Source: Bacteroidaceae bacterium
GTDB lineage: Bacteria > Bacteroidota > Bacteroidia > Bacteroidales > Bacteroidaceae
DNA: 60,976 bases
NCBI GenBank assembly: GCA_017540585.1
Contig: JAFYAT010000068.1
Coordinates: 1-60,976, forward strand
Direction of reading: 5' to 3'
In this document: in pieces, positions 43,515 through 51,985 of the stretch
Layout of the letters: every line of letters starts with the position of its first letter
Position numbering within the stretch: the first letter of the stretch is position 1
Program-made: the position numbers and the translations under genes
The notes under the pieces: model-generated
The model's database searches: none
Told to the model about the DNA's origin: nothing
The model's input: the letters and a program-made list of their open reading frames with translations, nothing else

Positions 43515-45038
43515 ATGAATTACAATTCTATTTTGAATGCACTTGGAGCCAACAAGAATCATGTTGGCTTTGAAACATACAGCATGTCACCAGAGATGGA
43601 ACTATATTCAGCTGTGGTAACGACATCACTAAGCGATACATATTACGAGGAACAGAATGACAGGATAGACCGTATTGCAGACCTTGTACGCAAGGTGTCT
43701 CCTGAGTTTGTGGCACGTCTTGCCGTCTATACTCGTACTAAGATGAATCTCCGCAGCATTCCTCTGCTGTTGATTGTGGAACTTGCTAAGATTCATAATG
43801 GTGATGACCTTGTGGCAAGAACAGTAGAAAATACAGTACTCCGAGCAGACGAGATTATGGAACTGCTGATGTGTTACCAATGGCGCAATCCTTCGGGTAA
43901 CGGACGCAAGAAACTCGGCAAATTGTCACGACAAATACAGAACGGACTCCAGCGTGCTTTCAACAACTTTGATGAATACCAGTTCGCCAAATACGACAGG
44001 AACAATCTCGAAGTGAAACTGCGTGATGCCTTGTTCCTTGTCCACCCAAAGGCAAAGGATGAAGAACAGCAAAGGATATTCGACAAGATTGTCACTCATG
44101 AACTGGAGACACCATACACATGGGAGACAGAATTGTCTGCCCTCGGACAGCAGTCTTTCAAATCCGAAGATAAGAAGAAAGAGGCATTCCGCAATAAATG
44201 GGAAGAACTGGTAAATAGTGGCAAGCTCGGATATATGGCAATGTTGCGCAACCTTGGCAACATGCTAAGGATGGACGTTTCACTAATGGAGATGCAGAAG
44301 GTTGCAAGCAGGCTGGCAGATGCAGAACAGGTGTCAAAATCAAGGCAGTTGCCTTTCCGTTATCTCGCAGCATTCCGTGAGATAGAGGATATCGAATCTG
44401 TCAACACAACTATGATAATGACAGCCCTCGAAAGAGCCATCAAATGCTCAACATGCAATATTGAAGGATTTGACGAGAATACGCGTGTTCTTCTTGCATC
44501 AGACGTGAGCGGCTCAATGTGGTCGCCAATAAGTCCCAAAAGCTCGGTAAAGAACTATGACATAGGCATCCTCCTATCTATGTTGTTCCGAAATAGATGC
44601 AAGCTTGTTACATCTGGTATCTTTGGCGACGACTGGAAAGTGGTAAACATGCCTAACGACAACATTCTGATGGCTTCGCGCGAAATGGTCAAGATGAGCA
44701 ATACCGTAGGATTCAATACCAACGGATTCAAGGTAATCAACTGGCTCATAAAGCACCAGCAGGTTATGGATAAGATCATGATGTTTACAGACATGCAGAT
44801 GTGGGACAGTACAGGAAAAAACAACGGTATTGAATCCGCATGGATGAAATACAAGGAGATTGCCCCAGATGCCAAGCTGTATCTCTTTGACCTCTCTGGT
44901 TATGGCCAGTCTCCGATAAGACTACTCAAACCTGACGTCTTTCTTATTGCAGGATGGAGCGACCGTGTGTTCAACATACTTTCCTCCATTGAGATGGGCG
45001 AAGATGCTCTTGATGTTGTCAACAAGACTGAAATATAA
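43515..45038 (+). CDS. rsr: TROVE-domain protein (Ro60 ortholog, Rsr)
   Basis: This 507-aa ring-shaped RNA-binding protein has HEAT-like TROVE repeats (about residues 15-320) and a C-terminal von Willebrand A-like domain (about 325-500) with MIDAS residues in DVSGSM, FNTNG and FTDMQM. In Deinococcus and Salmonella, Rsr binds Y RNAs and, through them, the exonuclease PNPase for structured-RNA degradation. The start is the ATG at 43515 (MNYNSILNALGANKNH, with GACGAG just upstream). A longer frame from 43470 begins within Y unit 4 and is rejected. The four Y RNA units lie directly upstream on the same strand. Confidence 0.93.
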   Translation: MNYNSILNALGANKNHVGFETYSMSPEMELYSAVVTTSLSDTYYEEQNDRIDRIADLVRKVSPEFVARLAVYTRTKMNLRSIPLLLIVELAKIHNGDDLVARTVENTVLRADEIMELLMCYQWRNPSGNGRKKLGKLSRQIQNGLQRAFNNFDEYQFAKYDRNNLEVKLRDALFLVHPKAKDEEQQRIFDKIVTHELETPYTWETELSALGQQSFKSEDKKKEAFRNKWEELVNSGKLGYMAMLRNLGNMLRMDVSLMEMQKVASRLADAEQVSKSRQLPFRYLAAFREIEDIESVNTTMIMTALERAIKCSTCNIEGFDENTRVLLASDVSGSMWSPISPKSSVKNYDIGILLSMLFRNRCKLVTSGIFGDDWKVVNMPNDNILMASREMVKMSNTVGFNTNGFKVINWLIKHQQVMDKIMMFTDMQMWDSTGKNNGIESAWMKYKEIAPDAKLYLFDLSGYGQSPIRLLKPDVFLIAGWSDRVFNILSSIEMGEDALDVVNKTEI

Positions 45039-45044
45039 ATAAGA

Positions 45045-45076
45045 GGGTAAATGTCGGATATTACCGGCATTTACCC
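45045..45076. terminator. Bidirectional terminator after rsr
   Basis: GGGTAAATGTCGG and CCGGCATTTACCC form a 13-bp stem with one mismatch and an ATATTA loop between convergent rsr and sulP genes. Confidence 0.7.
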
Positions 45077-45097
45077 CTAATTATCAATTGTCAATTA

Positions 45098-46777
45098 TCA
45101 ATTCAACACGTGTTTCTCAGCAACAGCAAGGGCTTCGTTGATGTTTGAGCAGATGTTTTCAGCACCAAGGAGACGCTCGAATCCGTTCTTCACGAGAACG
45201 GCATGAACCTTGTCATTGACACCAGAGAGAACAACCTTGATGCCGTTCTTGTGACTCATCTCGATAAGGTTCTGGAGATTGTGCATACCTGTTGAGTCGA
45301 TGAATGGTACCTTACGCATACGGATGACACGTACCTTTGGAACGTCGTTCATGCTGTTCATCATGTCCTCAAACTTGTTTGCCATACCGAAGAAGTAAGG
45401 ACCGTTAATCTCATATACCTCAACACGCTCAGGAATAGTGAGGTGCTCAATGTTGCCAGCTTCCATGTCTGTCTCCTCCTCTGGGTTAATCTCGTCTGTG
45501 AGGACGCTAACCTGAGTACTCTCAGCCATACGACGCATGAAGAGGAAGCAAGCAAGAACGATGCCTACCTCGATGGCAATGGTAAGGTCGAAGACTACTG
45601 TGAGGATGAATGTGAGCCAGAGGACGGTAATGTCTGACTTAGGATTCTTCATCATCTGCTTTACTGTACGCCATCCTGACATGTTGTAACTTACAATCAC
45701 GAGCACACCTGCAAGGCACGCCATAGGGATGTAGTTGGCAAGCGGCATGAGAAAGAAGAAGATGAGAAGGAGTACAATGGCATGGATGATACCTGCTACC
45801 GGGCTTTTACCTCCGTTTGAAATGTTTGCCATAGTACGTGCGATGGCACCTGTAGCAGGAATACCGCCGATGAGTGGACACACGATGTTGGCAATACCTT
45901 GTCCCACGAGTTCCTGGTTGGAGTTGTGCTTATGACCAATGACACCATCAGCTACGGTAGCAGAAAGGAGACTCTCGATAGCACCAAGCACAGCGATTGT
46001 GATGGCTGGAGAGATAAGGTTCTGTACTGCATCCCATGTGATGTTTGGAACTGTTGGAGTTGGAAGTGATGGATCAATCTTGAAGCGGTCGCCGATAGTC
46101 TCAACGTGGATGCCGAAGTAGTTAGTCATTACGACGCCTGCAACGGTCATCACGATGATGGCAACGAGTGAACCAGGAATCTTCTTGCTGACGAGTGGAG
46201 TGGCTGCGATGATTGCCACGCTCAGAACGCCGACAATACTTGTGGCAAGGTCGATAGTTCCGAAGTTCTGGAAATAGCATACCCATTGTTCTAAACACTT
46301 AGAAGGCACTTCACCTACAATAGTAAGACCAAAAAGATCCTTAATCTGAGTGGAGAAAATGACGAGTGCAATACCCGATGTGAATCCGATGATGATTGGA
46401 TAAGGAATGTAAGAGATGATGGTACCGAGCTTCAGTACTCCGAGCAATACGAGGAACACACCTGCAAGGATAGTGGCAATCATGAGTCCGTCCATGCCGT
46501 ACTGCTGGATGATGCCGTAGATGATGACTATGAATGCACCTGTAGGTCCTCCAATCTGTACACGGCTACCGCCGAATGCGCTGATGATGAAACCAGCCAC
46601 GATAGCTGTGAGGATACCTTCCTTTGGTGTTACGCCTGATGCGATACCGAATGCGATGGCAAGCGGGAGGGCTACGATACCCACGATGATACCTGCCATG
46701 AGGTCTGCCATGAACTTCTCCTTGTTGTAGTTCTTCAGAGTAAGAAAAAGCTCTGGCTTGAAGTCAAAGAATGCCAT
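45098..46777 (-). CDS. SulP-family anion transporter with STAS domain
   Basis: This 559-aa protein has a 14-segment SulP membrane domain (ADLMAGIIVGIVALPLAIAFGIASG, then VQIGGPTGAFIVIIYGI) and a C-terminal cytoplasmic STAS domain (about residues 440-555, with IRMRKVPFIDSTGMHNLQNL). SulP transporters move sulfate, bicarbonate or dicarboxylates, often with Na+. The substrate here is not clear. It is monocistronic; a MITE-like element lies between it and the glycosyltransferase gene upstream. Confidence 0.93.
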   Translation of the reverse strand: MAFFDFKPELFLTLKNYNKEKFMADLMAGIIVGIVALPLAIAFGIASGVTPKEGILTAIVAGFIISAFGGSRVQIGGPTGAFIVIIYGIIQQYGMDGLMIATILAGVFLVLLGVLKLGTIISYIPYPIIIGFTSGIALVIFSTQIKDLFGLTIVGEVPSKCLEQWVCYFQNFGTIDLATSIVGVLSVAIIAATPLVSKKIPGSLVAIIVMTVAGVVMTNYFGIHVETIGDRFKIDPSLPTPTVPNITWDAVQNLISPAITIAVLGAIESLLSATVADGVIGHKHNSNQELVGQGIANIVCPLIGGIPATGAIARTMANISNGGKSPVAGIIHAIVLLLIFFFLMPLANYIPMACLAGVLVIVSYNMSGWRTVKQMMKNPKSDITVLWLTFILTVVFDLTIAIEVGIVLACFLFMRRMAESTQVSVLTDEINPEEETDMEAGNIEHLTIPERVEVYEINGPYFFGMANKFEDMMNSMNDVPKVRVIRMRKVPFIDSTGMHNLQNLIEMSHKNGIKVVLSGVNDKVHAVLVKNGFERLLGAENICSNINEALAVAEKHVLN

Positions 46778-46830
46778 AATTAATACTTACTAATATATTG
46801 TAATTGTTTATTGTTTTACTATTTTTTAAG

Positions 46831-46968
46831 AACGAAAATTTAGAAAATTAAAGAAAATTTTCAATCTCAAGTTTTTAATTTTTGCATCCCGATATGAACC
46901 GAAGGCATAGATTTGAGATTAAAGATTTTACATTTAAAAAATTTTCTTTAATTTTCTTAATTTTCGTT
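46831..46968. mobile_element. MITE-like element with 31-bp inverted ends containing leader element copy B
   Basis: Arms 46831-46861 and 46938-46968 are complementary at 30 of 31 positions (ends AACGAAAATTTAG and CTTAATTTTCGTT). The 76 nt between them are the second copy of the element seen at 23041-23113. Solo or partial arms lie at 3161-3190 and 1201-1219. No coding capacity, so any movement would need a transposase elsewhere; target duplications are not obvious. Confidence 0.5.
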
Positions 46969-46982
46969 TCTATTATAAAAGC

Positions 46983-47738
46983 TCAGTTCGTGATACCTTT
47001 CATCACTCCTCGCAGAACGAACATGAGGTGCATCATGATGGTTGAGCACCATCCATAGTGCCTTGCCATGATGCGCATACGCTCAAGGAGTGATGCCTTG
47101 TGGTTGGCAGTAGTCATTCCCTCGGAAAGGTAATCCGTAAACGGCTCGTGAATGTATATGTTCACAAGTCCGTCGGCCTTGCCTTGCTTCATACATCGGA
47201 TGCACCAGTCAAAGTCGGCAGAGAAACGGTACGTGAGGTCATACTTCTGCATTATCCTGCGATTGACGTAGAAGGACTGATGACACACAAGCATGCCATG
47301 ACGGAAACTCTTCCATGTAAGATGCTCAGGAGGAACGAGACGACGCGGACGCAACAGGTTGCCATTGTCATCCACGATGTCGGTATTACCATAGATAATG
47401 CCCACCTTATCCGTATCAGCCTTATCTGCTATATGCTGGAGCGTATCGTCAGCATGAAGCTTGTCGCCCGCATTAAGGAAACACACATAGTCGCCCTTGG
47501 CAAGGCTGGTTGCCTTGTTCATAGCATCATAGAGTCCCTTGTCAGGCTCGCTTATCACGATGACATCAAAGTCAGCATTACGCATCCTGTAAGCATCAGC
47601 CAAGGCAACAGTATCGTCCTTTGAGCCACCATCCATGATGATATGCTGCACATTACGATACGTCTGTCTCTCAACGGATAGAAGAGTGCGCTCTATGGTA
47701 GATGCTGCATTATATGTTACCGTCACCAGAGTTATCAT
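46983..47738 (-). CDS. Family 2 glycosyltransferase
   Basis: This 251-aa GT-A enzyme has MITLVTVTYNAASTIERTL at the start, IIMDGGSKDDT, and FLNAGDKL (DxD-like position), followed by SADFDWCIRCMKQGKA. It is similar to WcaA-type enzymes for surface polysaccharides. The ATG at 47738 is preferred over an ATG 24 nt upstream, as MITLVTVTYN is the classical start. It overlaps the preceding glycosyltransferase by 29 nt, so the two are translated together. Confidence 0.88.
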   Translation of the reverse strand: MITLVTVTYNAASTIERTLLSVERQTYRNVQHIIMDGGSKDDTVALADAYRMRNADFDVIVISEPDKGLYDAMNKATSLAKGDYVCFLNAGDKLHADDTLQHIADKADTDKVGIIYGNTDIVDDNGNLLRPRRLVPPEHLTWKSFRHGMLVCHQSFYVNRRIMQKYDLTYRFSADFDWCIRCMKQGKADGLVNIYIHEPFTDYLSEGMTTANHKASLLERMRIMARHYGWCSTIMMHLMFVLRGVMKGITN

Positions 47739-48969
47739 ATACTTCAATGTATTGTTTAGCAACTACTTCCTGTGAATATGTAGCCACAGCCTTTGCACGT
47801 GAAGACTCCGACAGCTTAGGATATTCATCCTTGTTAAGCGTCCACACTATGCCCTCTGCAAAGTCGCTGGCATCACGATACTCAGCCACATATCCGTTCT
47901 GTCTGTGGTCTATCATCTCAGGTATTCCACCCACGTTGAAGCCCACACAAGGCACTCCACACGACATAGCCTCAACGATAGTGTTAGGCAGATTGTCCTG
48001 AAGCGAAGGAGTGACATATATGTCAACAGCATTATAGAGGTCAACAATCTGTTGCTGATTGCTGACGTATGATATTGGGAACACAGGGAATGGCAACTGA
48101 CTCTGTACCACATCCGACTGTCCTCCGAGTACCACCACACCAATCTGTGATGACAGCTCTGGGTGATTGTCACTTATTATTTCACACGCTTCAACGAGGA
48201 ACTTGAAGCCCTTGCGTTCATCCGTTATCTTCTGCGAGCCGAACAGAATGAGCTTCTTGTCCTTTGGTAGGCCTTGCCTCTGCCTTGCCTCTGCCTTGTT
48301 GCATGGACGGAACAAGTCAGTATCTATGGCATTAGGTATGCTTACCACCTTGTGACCATGTGCAAGTAGCGAAGTCCTGGCAATATTGCCGAGCCACTTG
48401 CTACAGCTTACAAACGTGATGTCAGCATCCTTGTATATGCGCTTCTTCTTTTCAAAGACCCTCTTCGTGATGTCGTAGAGCGTACCCTTGAGGAGGTCGC
48501 ACTTCTCGCATGATGTCTGGAATTTATTACACTCGCCTGAATAATGGCAAACACCTGTGAAGTACCATTGGTCATGCATGGTGACAACAATCTTTTTACC
48601 CGAATGGATAATCTTGTCGAGATTATCAAGCGAAAGGAAACCTTGATTCACCCAATGTAAATGAATCACATCAGCCTGCTTGAACTCGTTAAGGCGAGTG
48701 ATGTCAGTACCCACATTAGCCACATCAACCTGAAACAGATTCTTACGGCTGAACCTATTGTGAAAGAAGATAGTAAGTCGCTCATACACAAACTTGATTG
48801 GCAACATCACACTTGGGCGAAGTGCCACCACAAGAAGTCTGTCCGTCTGCTTGTCACGCACCAACATTCTGGCCCTCACACCATTGTTTTTTAACGCGTC
48901 CATAAGTCTGTTGCAGGCTATGGCAGCACCTCCAGTTCGTTCAGATGTATTTATGAGCAATACCTTCAT
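47710..48969 (-). CDS. Family 4 glycosyltransferase (GT-B)
   Basis: This 419-aa enzyme begins MKVLLINTSERTGGAAIAC and has the GT4 features VIHLHWVNQGFLS, SIPNAIDTDLFRP, the nucleotide-sugar segment KLILFGSQKITDERKGF, and PSLQDNLPNTIVEAMSCGVPCVGFNVGGIPEMI with the E(x7)E motif. It likely adds a hexose to a surface glycan. The minus-strand TAACTTTG (49004-48997) is about 30 nt upstream and likely drives this two-gene operon. Confidence 0.9.
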   Translation of the reverse strand: MKVLLINTSERTGGAAIACNRLMDALKNNGVRARMLVRDKQTDRLLVVALRPSVMLPIKFVYERLTIFFHNRFSRKNLFQVDVANVGTDITRLNEFKQADVIHLHWVNQGFLSLDNLDKIIHSGKKIVVTMHDQWYFTGVCHYSGECNKFQTSCEKCDLLKGTLYDITKRVFEKKKRIYKDADITFVSCSKWLGNIARTSLLAHGHKVVSIPNAIDTDLFRPCNKAEARQRQGLPKDKKLILFGSQKITDERKGFKFLVEACEIISDNHPELSSQIGVVVLGGQSDVVQSQLPFPVFPISYVSNQQQIVDLYNAVDIYVTPSLQDNLPNTIVEAMSCGVPCVGFNVGGIPEMIDHRQNGYVAEYRDASDFAEGIVWTLNKDEYPKLSESSRAKAVATYSQEVVAKQYIEVYDNSGDGNI

Positions 48970-48996
48970 TTCACACAATTTTTACAATATTGGCTG

Positions 48997-49004
48997 CAAA
49001 GTTA
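48997..49004 (-). promoter_or_regulatory. -7 box of the glycosyltransferase pair
   Basis: TAACTTTG on the minus strand, about 30 nt before the start at 48969. Confidence 0.45.
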
Positions 49005-49155
49005 CAACTTTTTCAGCTAACAACAGTTAAATGAATTCATATTTCATAATTCTTAATTCTTAATTCTACGTAAAGGTAAAGTGTAAAGTCTATGGAAAAT
49101 GAATTTTACAAATGTAGATGTTTAACACAAAAATTATGCTTTTTGATATGATTAT

Positions 49156-49269
49156 CTGCAAAAAAATGTAGTATATACAGTATTTTACCTGCAAAAAAAT
49201 GTATATTTGCACCATAAATTTCTGCAAAAAAATGTAGTCAACTCATAATTTTACCTGCAAAAAAATGTA
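49156..49269 (+). repeat. Four direct iterons CTGCAAAAAAATGTA with exact 33-bp period
   Basis: Identical 15-mers start at 49156, 49189, 49222 and 49255. The 18-nt spacers differ, though the first and third both end in ATTTTAC or TTTTAC. The last copy ends 8 nt before the ATG at 49278. A -7 box (49202-49209) begins inside the end of the second copy, so the iterons straddle the promoter. Confidence 0.9.
49202..49209 (+). promoter_or_regulatory. -7 box of the DUF4143-type ATPase gene
   Basis: TATATTTG, 68 nt before the start codon, overlapping iteron 2. The -33 is not clear. Confidence 0.45.
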
Positions 49270-49277
49270 TTAAGAAT

Positions 49278-50558
49278 ATGGAAAGAATTGCAATACAACA
49301 ACTTAAAGAATGGAAAAATAAAAGTGACAGAAAGCCACTTATTCTTAATGGGGCAAGACAGGTAGGAAAAACATGGATTCTACGTCAATTTGCTCAAAAA
49401 GAGTATGCAAAAGAAGCATATATTGTTTGCCGCAAAAATGAGTTGCTTAGCAATCTTTTCAAAGATAACTTTGATACTGAACGCATATTAAGAGGATTAC
49501 GTGCCTTGTCAAAAGTAGATATAACTCCACATGATACTCTCATAATTCTTGATGAAGTACAGGAAATACCAGAAATTCTTGAATCACTCAAGTATTTCTG
49601 TGAAGAACAACCTGATTATCACATTGCTGTTGCTGGTTCGCTATTAGGTATATCCTTACATAAGGGTATTTCATTCCCAGTAGGAAAAGTCAATATGTTA
49701 AACCTTTATCCAATGAATTTCGAGGAATTTCTTATGGCTAAAGGAGAAGAAGAGGCTGCCAAACTTATAATGTATAAAGACTTTACATTGACAAATTCTC
49801 TACATGACAAATATGTTGATTTGCTCCGACAGTATTATTATGTCGGCGGTATGCCTGAAGTTGTAAAGAAATATGTAGAAACAGGTGCCTTACAAGAAGT
49901 CAGAGAAATACAACAAGAAATCCTTCATGGCTATGATTCCGATTTTTCAAAGCATGCACCAAAGGAACAGGTTCCTCGAATAAGAATGGTATGGCAAAGC
50001 ATTCCATCACAATTGTTCAAGGAAAACAAGAAATTCATATATGGAGTATTGAGAAAAGGTGCAAGAGCAAATGACTTTGAACTAGCAATACAATGGTTGA
50101 CAGACGCAGGTTTGCTATATAAGGTTTGTAATTGTAGTAAACTTGCATTACCGCTTGATATATATAAAGATTTAACAGCCTTCAAACTTTATATGGTTGA
50201 TATAGGACTTATGGGAGCAATGGTAAATACTGATCCTGCTCAAATTCTTATTCAAAGCAACATATTCAGCGAATACAAAGGCGGTATGACTGAACAGTAT
50301 GTATTTCAACAAATGAAATCGCATACAGTTGCACCAATATTTTATCATAATTCAGCAAACAGTCGTCTTAAAATAGATTTTCTTATTCAGCAAAAAGCAA
50401 ACATCTTGCCAATAGAAGTAAAGGCAGAAGGTAATATACGTGCAAACTCTCTTTCAACTTTGCTTGCATCCGATACATCTTTACATGCTGTACGTTTTTC
50501 TATGCTACCATATAAGGAACAAGATAAAATAACAAATATTCCATTATATGCTGTATAA
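49278..50558 (+). CDS. AAA-type ATP-binding protein with DUF4143 domain
   Basis: This 426-aa protein has an AAA_14-type P-loop domain (Walker A GARQVGKTW, residues about 21-29; Walker B LIILDEVQEIP, about 92-102) and a C-terminal DUF4143 domain that ends in an nuclease-like segment (SRLKIDFLIQQKANILPIEVKAEGN, resembling a PD-(D/E)xK core: D, then EVK). The family is widespread in gut anaerobes, often in multiple copies, and its function is unsettled. Its base composition is slightly more AT-rich than its neighbours, which suggests it is accessory or recently acquired. It has its own iteron-rich promoter. Confidence 0.85.
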   Translation: MERIAIQQLKEWKNKSDRKPLILNGARQVGKTWILRQFAQKEYAKEAYIVCRKNELLSNLFKDNFDTERILRGLRALSKVDITPHDTLIILDEVQEIPEILESLKYFCEEQPDYHIAVAGSLLGISLHKGISFPVGKVNMLNLYPMNFEEFLMAKGEEEAAKLIMYKDFTLTNSLHDKYVDLLRQYYYVGGMPEVVKKYVETGALQEVREIQQEILHGYDSDFSKHAPKEQVPRIRMVWQSIPSQLFKENKKFIYGVLRKGARANDFELAIQWLTDAGLLYKVCNCSKLALPLDIYKDLTAFKLYMVDIGLMGAMVNTDPAQILIQSNIFSEYKGGMTEQYVFQQMKSHTVAPIFYHNSANSRLKIDFLIQQKANILPIEVKAEGNIRANSLSTLLASDTSLHAVRFSMLPYKEQDKITNIPLYAV

Positions 50559-50622
50559 TGCCAGCATCTTATCGTACGTTTACAAAGTAAAAAATGGAGC
50601 TTGCGAAAGTTGAGTAATATAT

Positions 50623-50653
50623 TTTGTCATATAGAAATAAAACTTTACTTTTG
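50623..50653 (+). promoter_or_regulatory. Promoter of the DUF4861-like gene
   Basis: TTTG (50623-50626), a 19-nt gap and TACTTTTG (50646-50653): a full match, followed by a leader of about 70 nt made of the A/C-rich repeat. Confidence 0.65.
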
Positions 50654-50675
50654 CATCTGAAACATTATTATGGGC

Positions 50676-50728
50676 AATAACTTAAAAACTCACAAACTTA
50701 CAAACTTAAAAACTCATAAACTCACATA
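50676..50728 (+). repeat. ACTTAAAAACTC-type leader repeat
   Basis: Degenerate repeats of CTTAAAAACTCACAAA reach directly to the ATG at 50729. G is almost absent. The same repeat precedes comM. Confidence 0.6.
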
Positions 50729-51955
50729 ATGAATAAAACAATAATTTTGCTTGCAGTACTATGTGTTACTGCATCTGCCAATGCTGCCGACAAGGTTACG
50801 CTAACAGTAAGTAATCCTGCTACTGTAGTTCGTTCAAATGAAGTTGTGGAGGTTGATGCCAAGGCTGTAAGACAGAAGCTTGGCACAGATGGTAGTATGA
50901 TTGTTACTGATGCTGACGGCAACGAGTTGGCAAGTCAGGTGACACATGACGGAAAGCTTATTTTTCAGGCAAGCGTTGCTGCAAAGGGTAAATCTGTCTA
51001 TTACGTCAAGGAGGGTACTCCAAAGGAATATAAGAAACAGGCAAAGGGTCGCCTCTTCACAGAGCGAGGAGACGAGTTCGGATGGGAGAATGACCGCGTG
51101 GCTTATCGCATATACGGACATGGTGGTGCCGTAGGTTATGACCTCTTCAACAAGAGTACAGATGAACTTATGCTCGACTACTGGTATGCAAGTGAGCAGA
51201 ACCAGGAGATGCGAAGCGTTAGTAAGCAACTGCATGAGCGTGGCTATCATGACCTTGCCGACCAAGTGTATAATGCATATTGCTATCATATCGACCATGG
51301 CAAGGGAATGGATTGCTATACAGTAGGTCCTACTCTCGGTGGAGGAGCTAATGCACTCGTAAATGCAGACGGAAGCCTGTGTTTGCCAAAGTGCTACAAG
51401 TCATACGAGATACTCGACAATGGTCCTCTACGCTTTACTGTCAAACTCACATACCCAGAGATAGAATACAACGGTCAGAAGGTGGTTGAGACACGTATCA
51501 TCACTCTCGATGCAGGAAGCTTGTTTAACAAGGTTAGCATCAGCTATGCAGGTCTTACTGGAACTCCAAACATAGCATCTGGAGTAGTGGTACATCAGCA
51601 GAATCCTGCTGCTTACGTGATAAGCAAGGATAACGGCTATCTTGGTTACGAAGACCTTGGAGATGCAAGTGTATATAACAAGAAGTACAAGGATGAGCTT
51701 GCTCGTCAGATGGGCAAGATATATGTCGGAACAATATATTCAGACAAACTCACAGAAGCAAAGTATCAGGAACGTAAGAACGGTATAGCAACGGGGCATA
51801 TCCTTGCCATAGCACCTTACAAGACAGGTTACACATACTATTTCGGTACGGCATGGAGCAAGAACCCTAACTGGGGTGTCAATACTCTTGCAGAATGGGA
51901 AGCCATACTGTCAAGCAATGCTGCAAAGATTAAGAAACCTATGAAGGTGAAGTAA
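50729..51955 (+). CDS. DUF4861-like exported protein
   Basis: This 408-aa protein has a signal peptide (MNKTIILLAVLCVTASANAA), an N-terminal beta domain with VTLTVSNPATVVRSNEVVEV, and a large domain with DEFGWENDRVAYRIYG, DYWY and YHIDHGKGMDCYTVGPTLGGGA. The last two resemble the DUF4861 family, found in Bacteroidetes loci for pectin or similar glycans. A periplasmic enzyme or binding role for a polysaccharide is inferred; no catalytic residues can be named. Confidence 0.65.
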   Translation: MNKTIILLAVLCVTASANAADKVTLTVSNPATVVRSNEVVEVDAKAVRQKLGTDGSMIVTDADGNELASQVTHDGKLIFQASVAAKGKSVYYVKEGTPKEYKKQAKGRLFTERGDEFGWENDRVAYRIYGHGGAVGYDLFNKSTDELMLDYWYASEQNQEMRSVSKQLHERGYHDLADQVYNAYCYHIDHGKGMDCYTVGPTLGGGANALVNADGSLCLPKCYKSYEILDNGPLRFTVKLTYPEIEYNGQKVVETRIITLDAGSLFNKVSISYAGLTGTPNIASGVVVHQQNPAAYVISKDNGYLGYEDLGDASVYNKKYKDELARQMGKIYVGTIYSDKLTEAKYQERKNGIATGHILAIAPYKTGYTYYFGTAWSKNPNWGVNTLAEWEAILSSNAAKIKKPMKVK

Positions 51956-51985
51956 CTCAACTTCCTCAAGCTATAGTTGATAAGG

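Noticed and set aside
49156..49269. CRISPR array
   Set aside because: Repeats of 15 bp with 18-bp spacers are too short, there are no cas genes, and the array abuts a promoter and start codon. Iterons fit better.
49278..50558. Part of a toxin-antitoxin or phage-defence island
   Set aside because: No partner gene, nuclease, integrase or attachment site was found around the ATPase; glycosyltransferase and DUF4861-like neighbours are unrelated.
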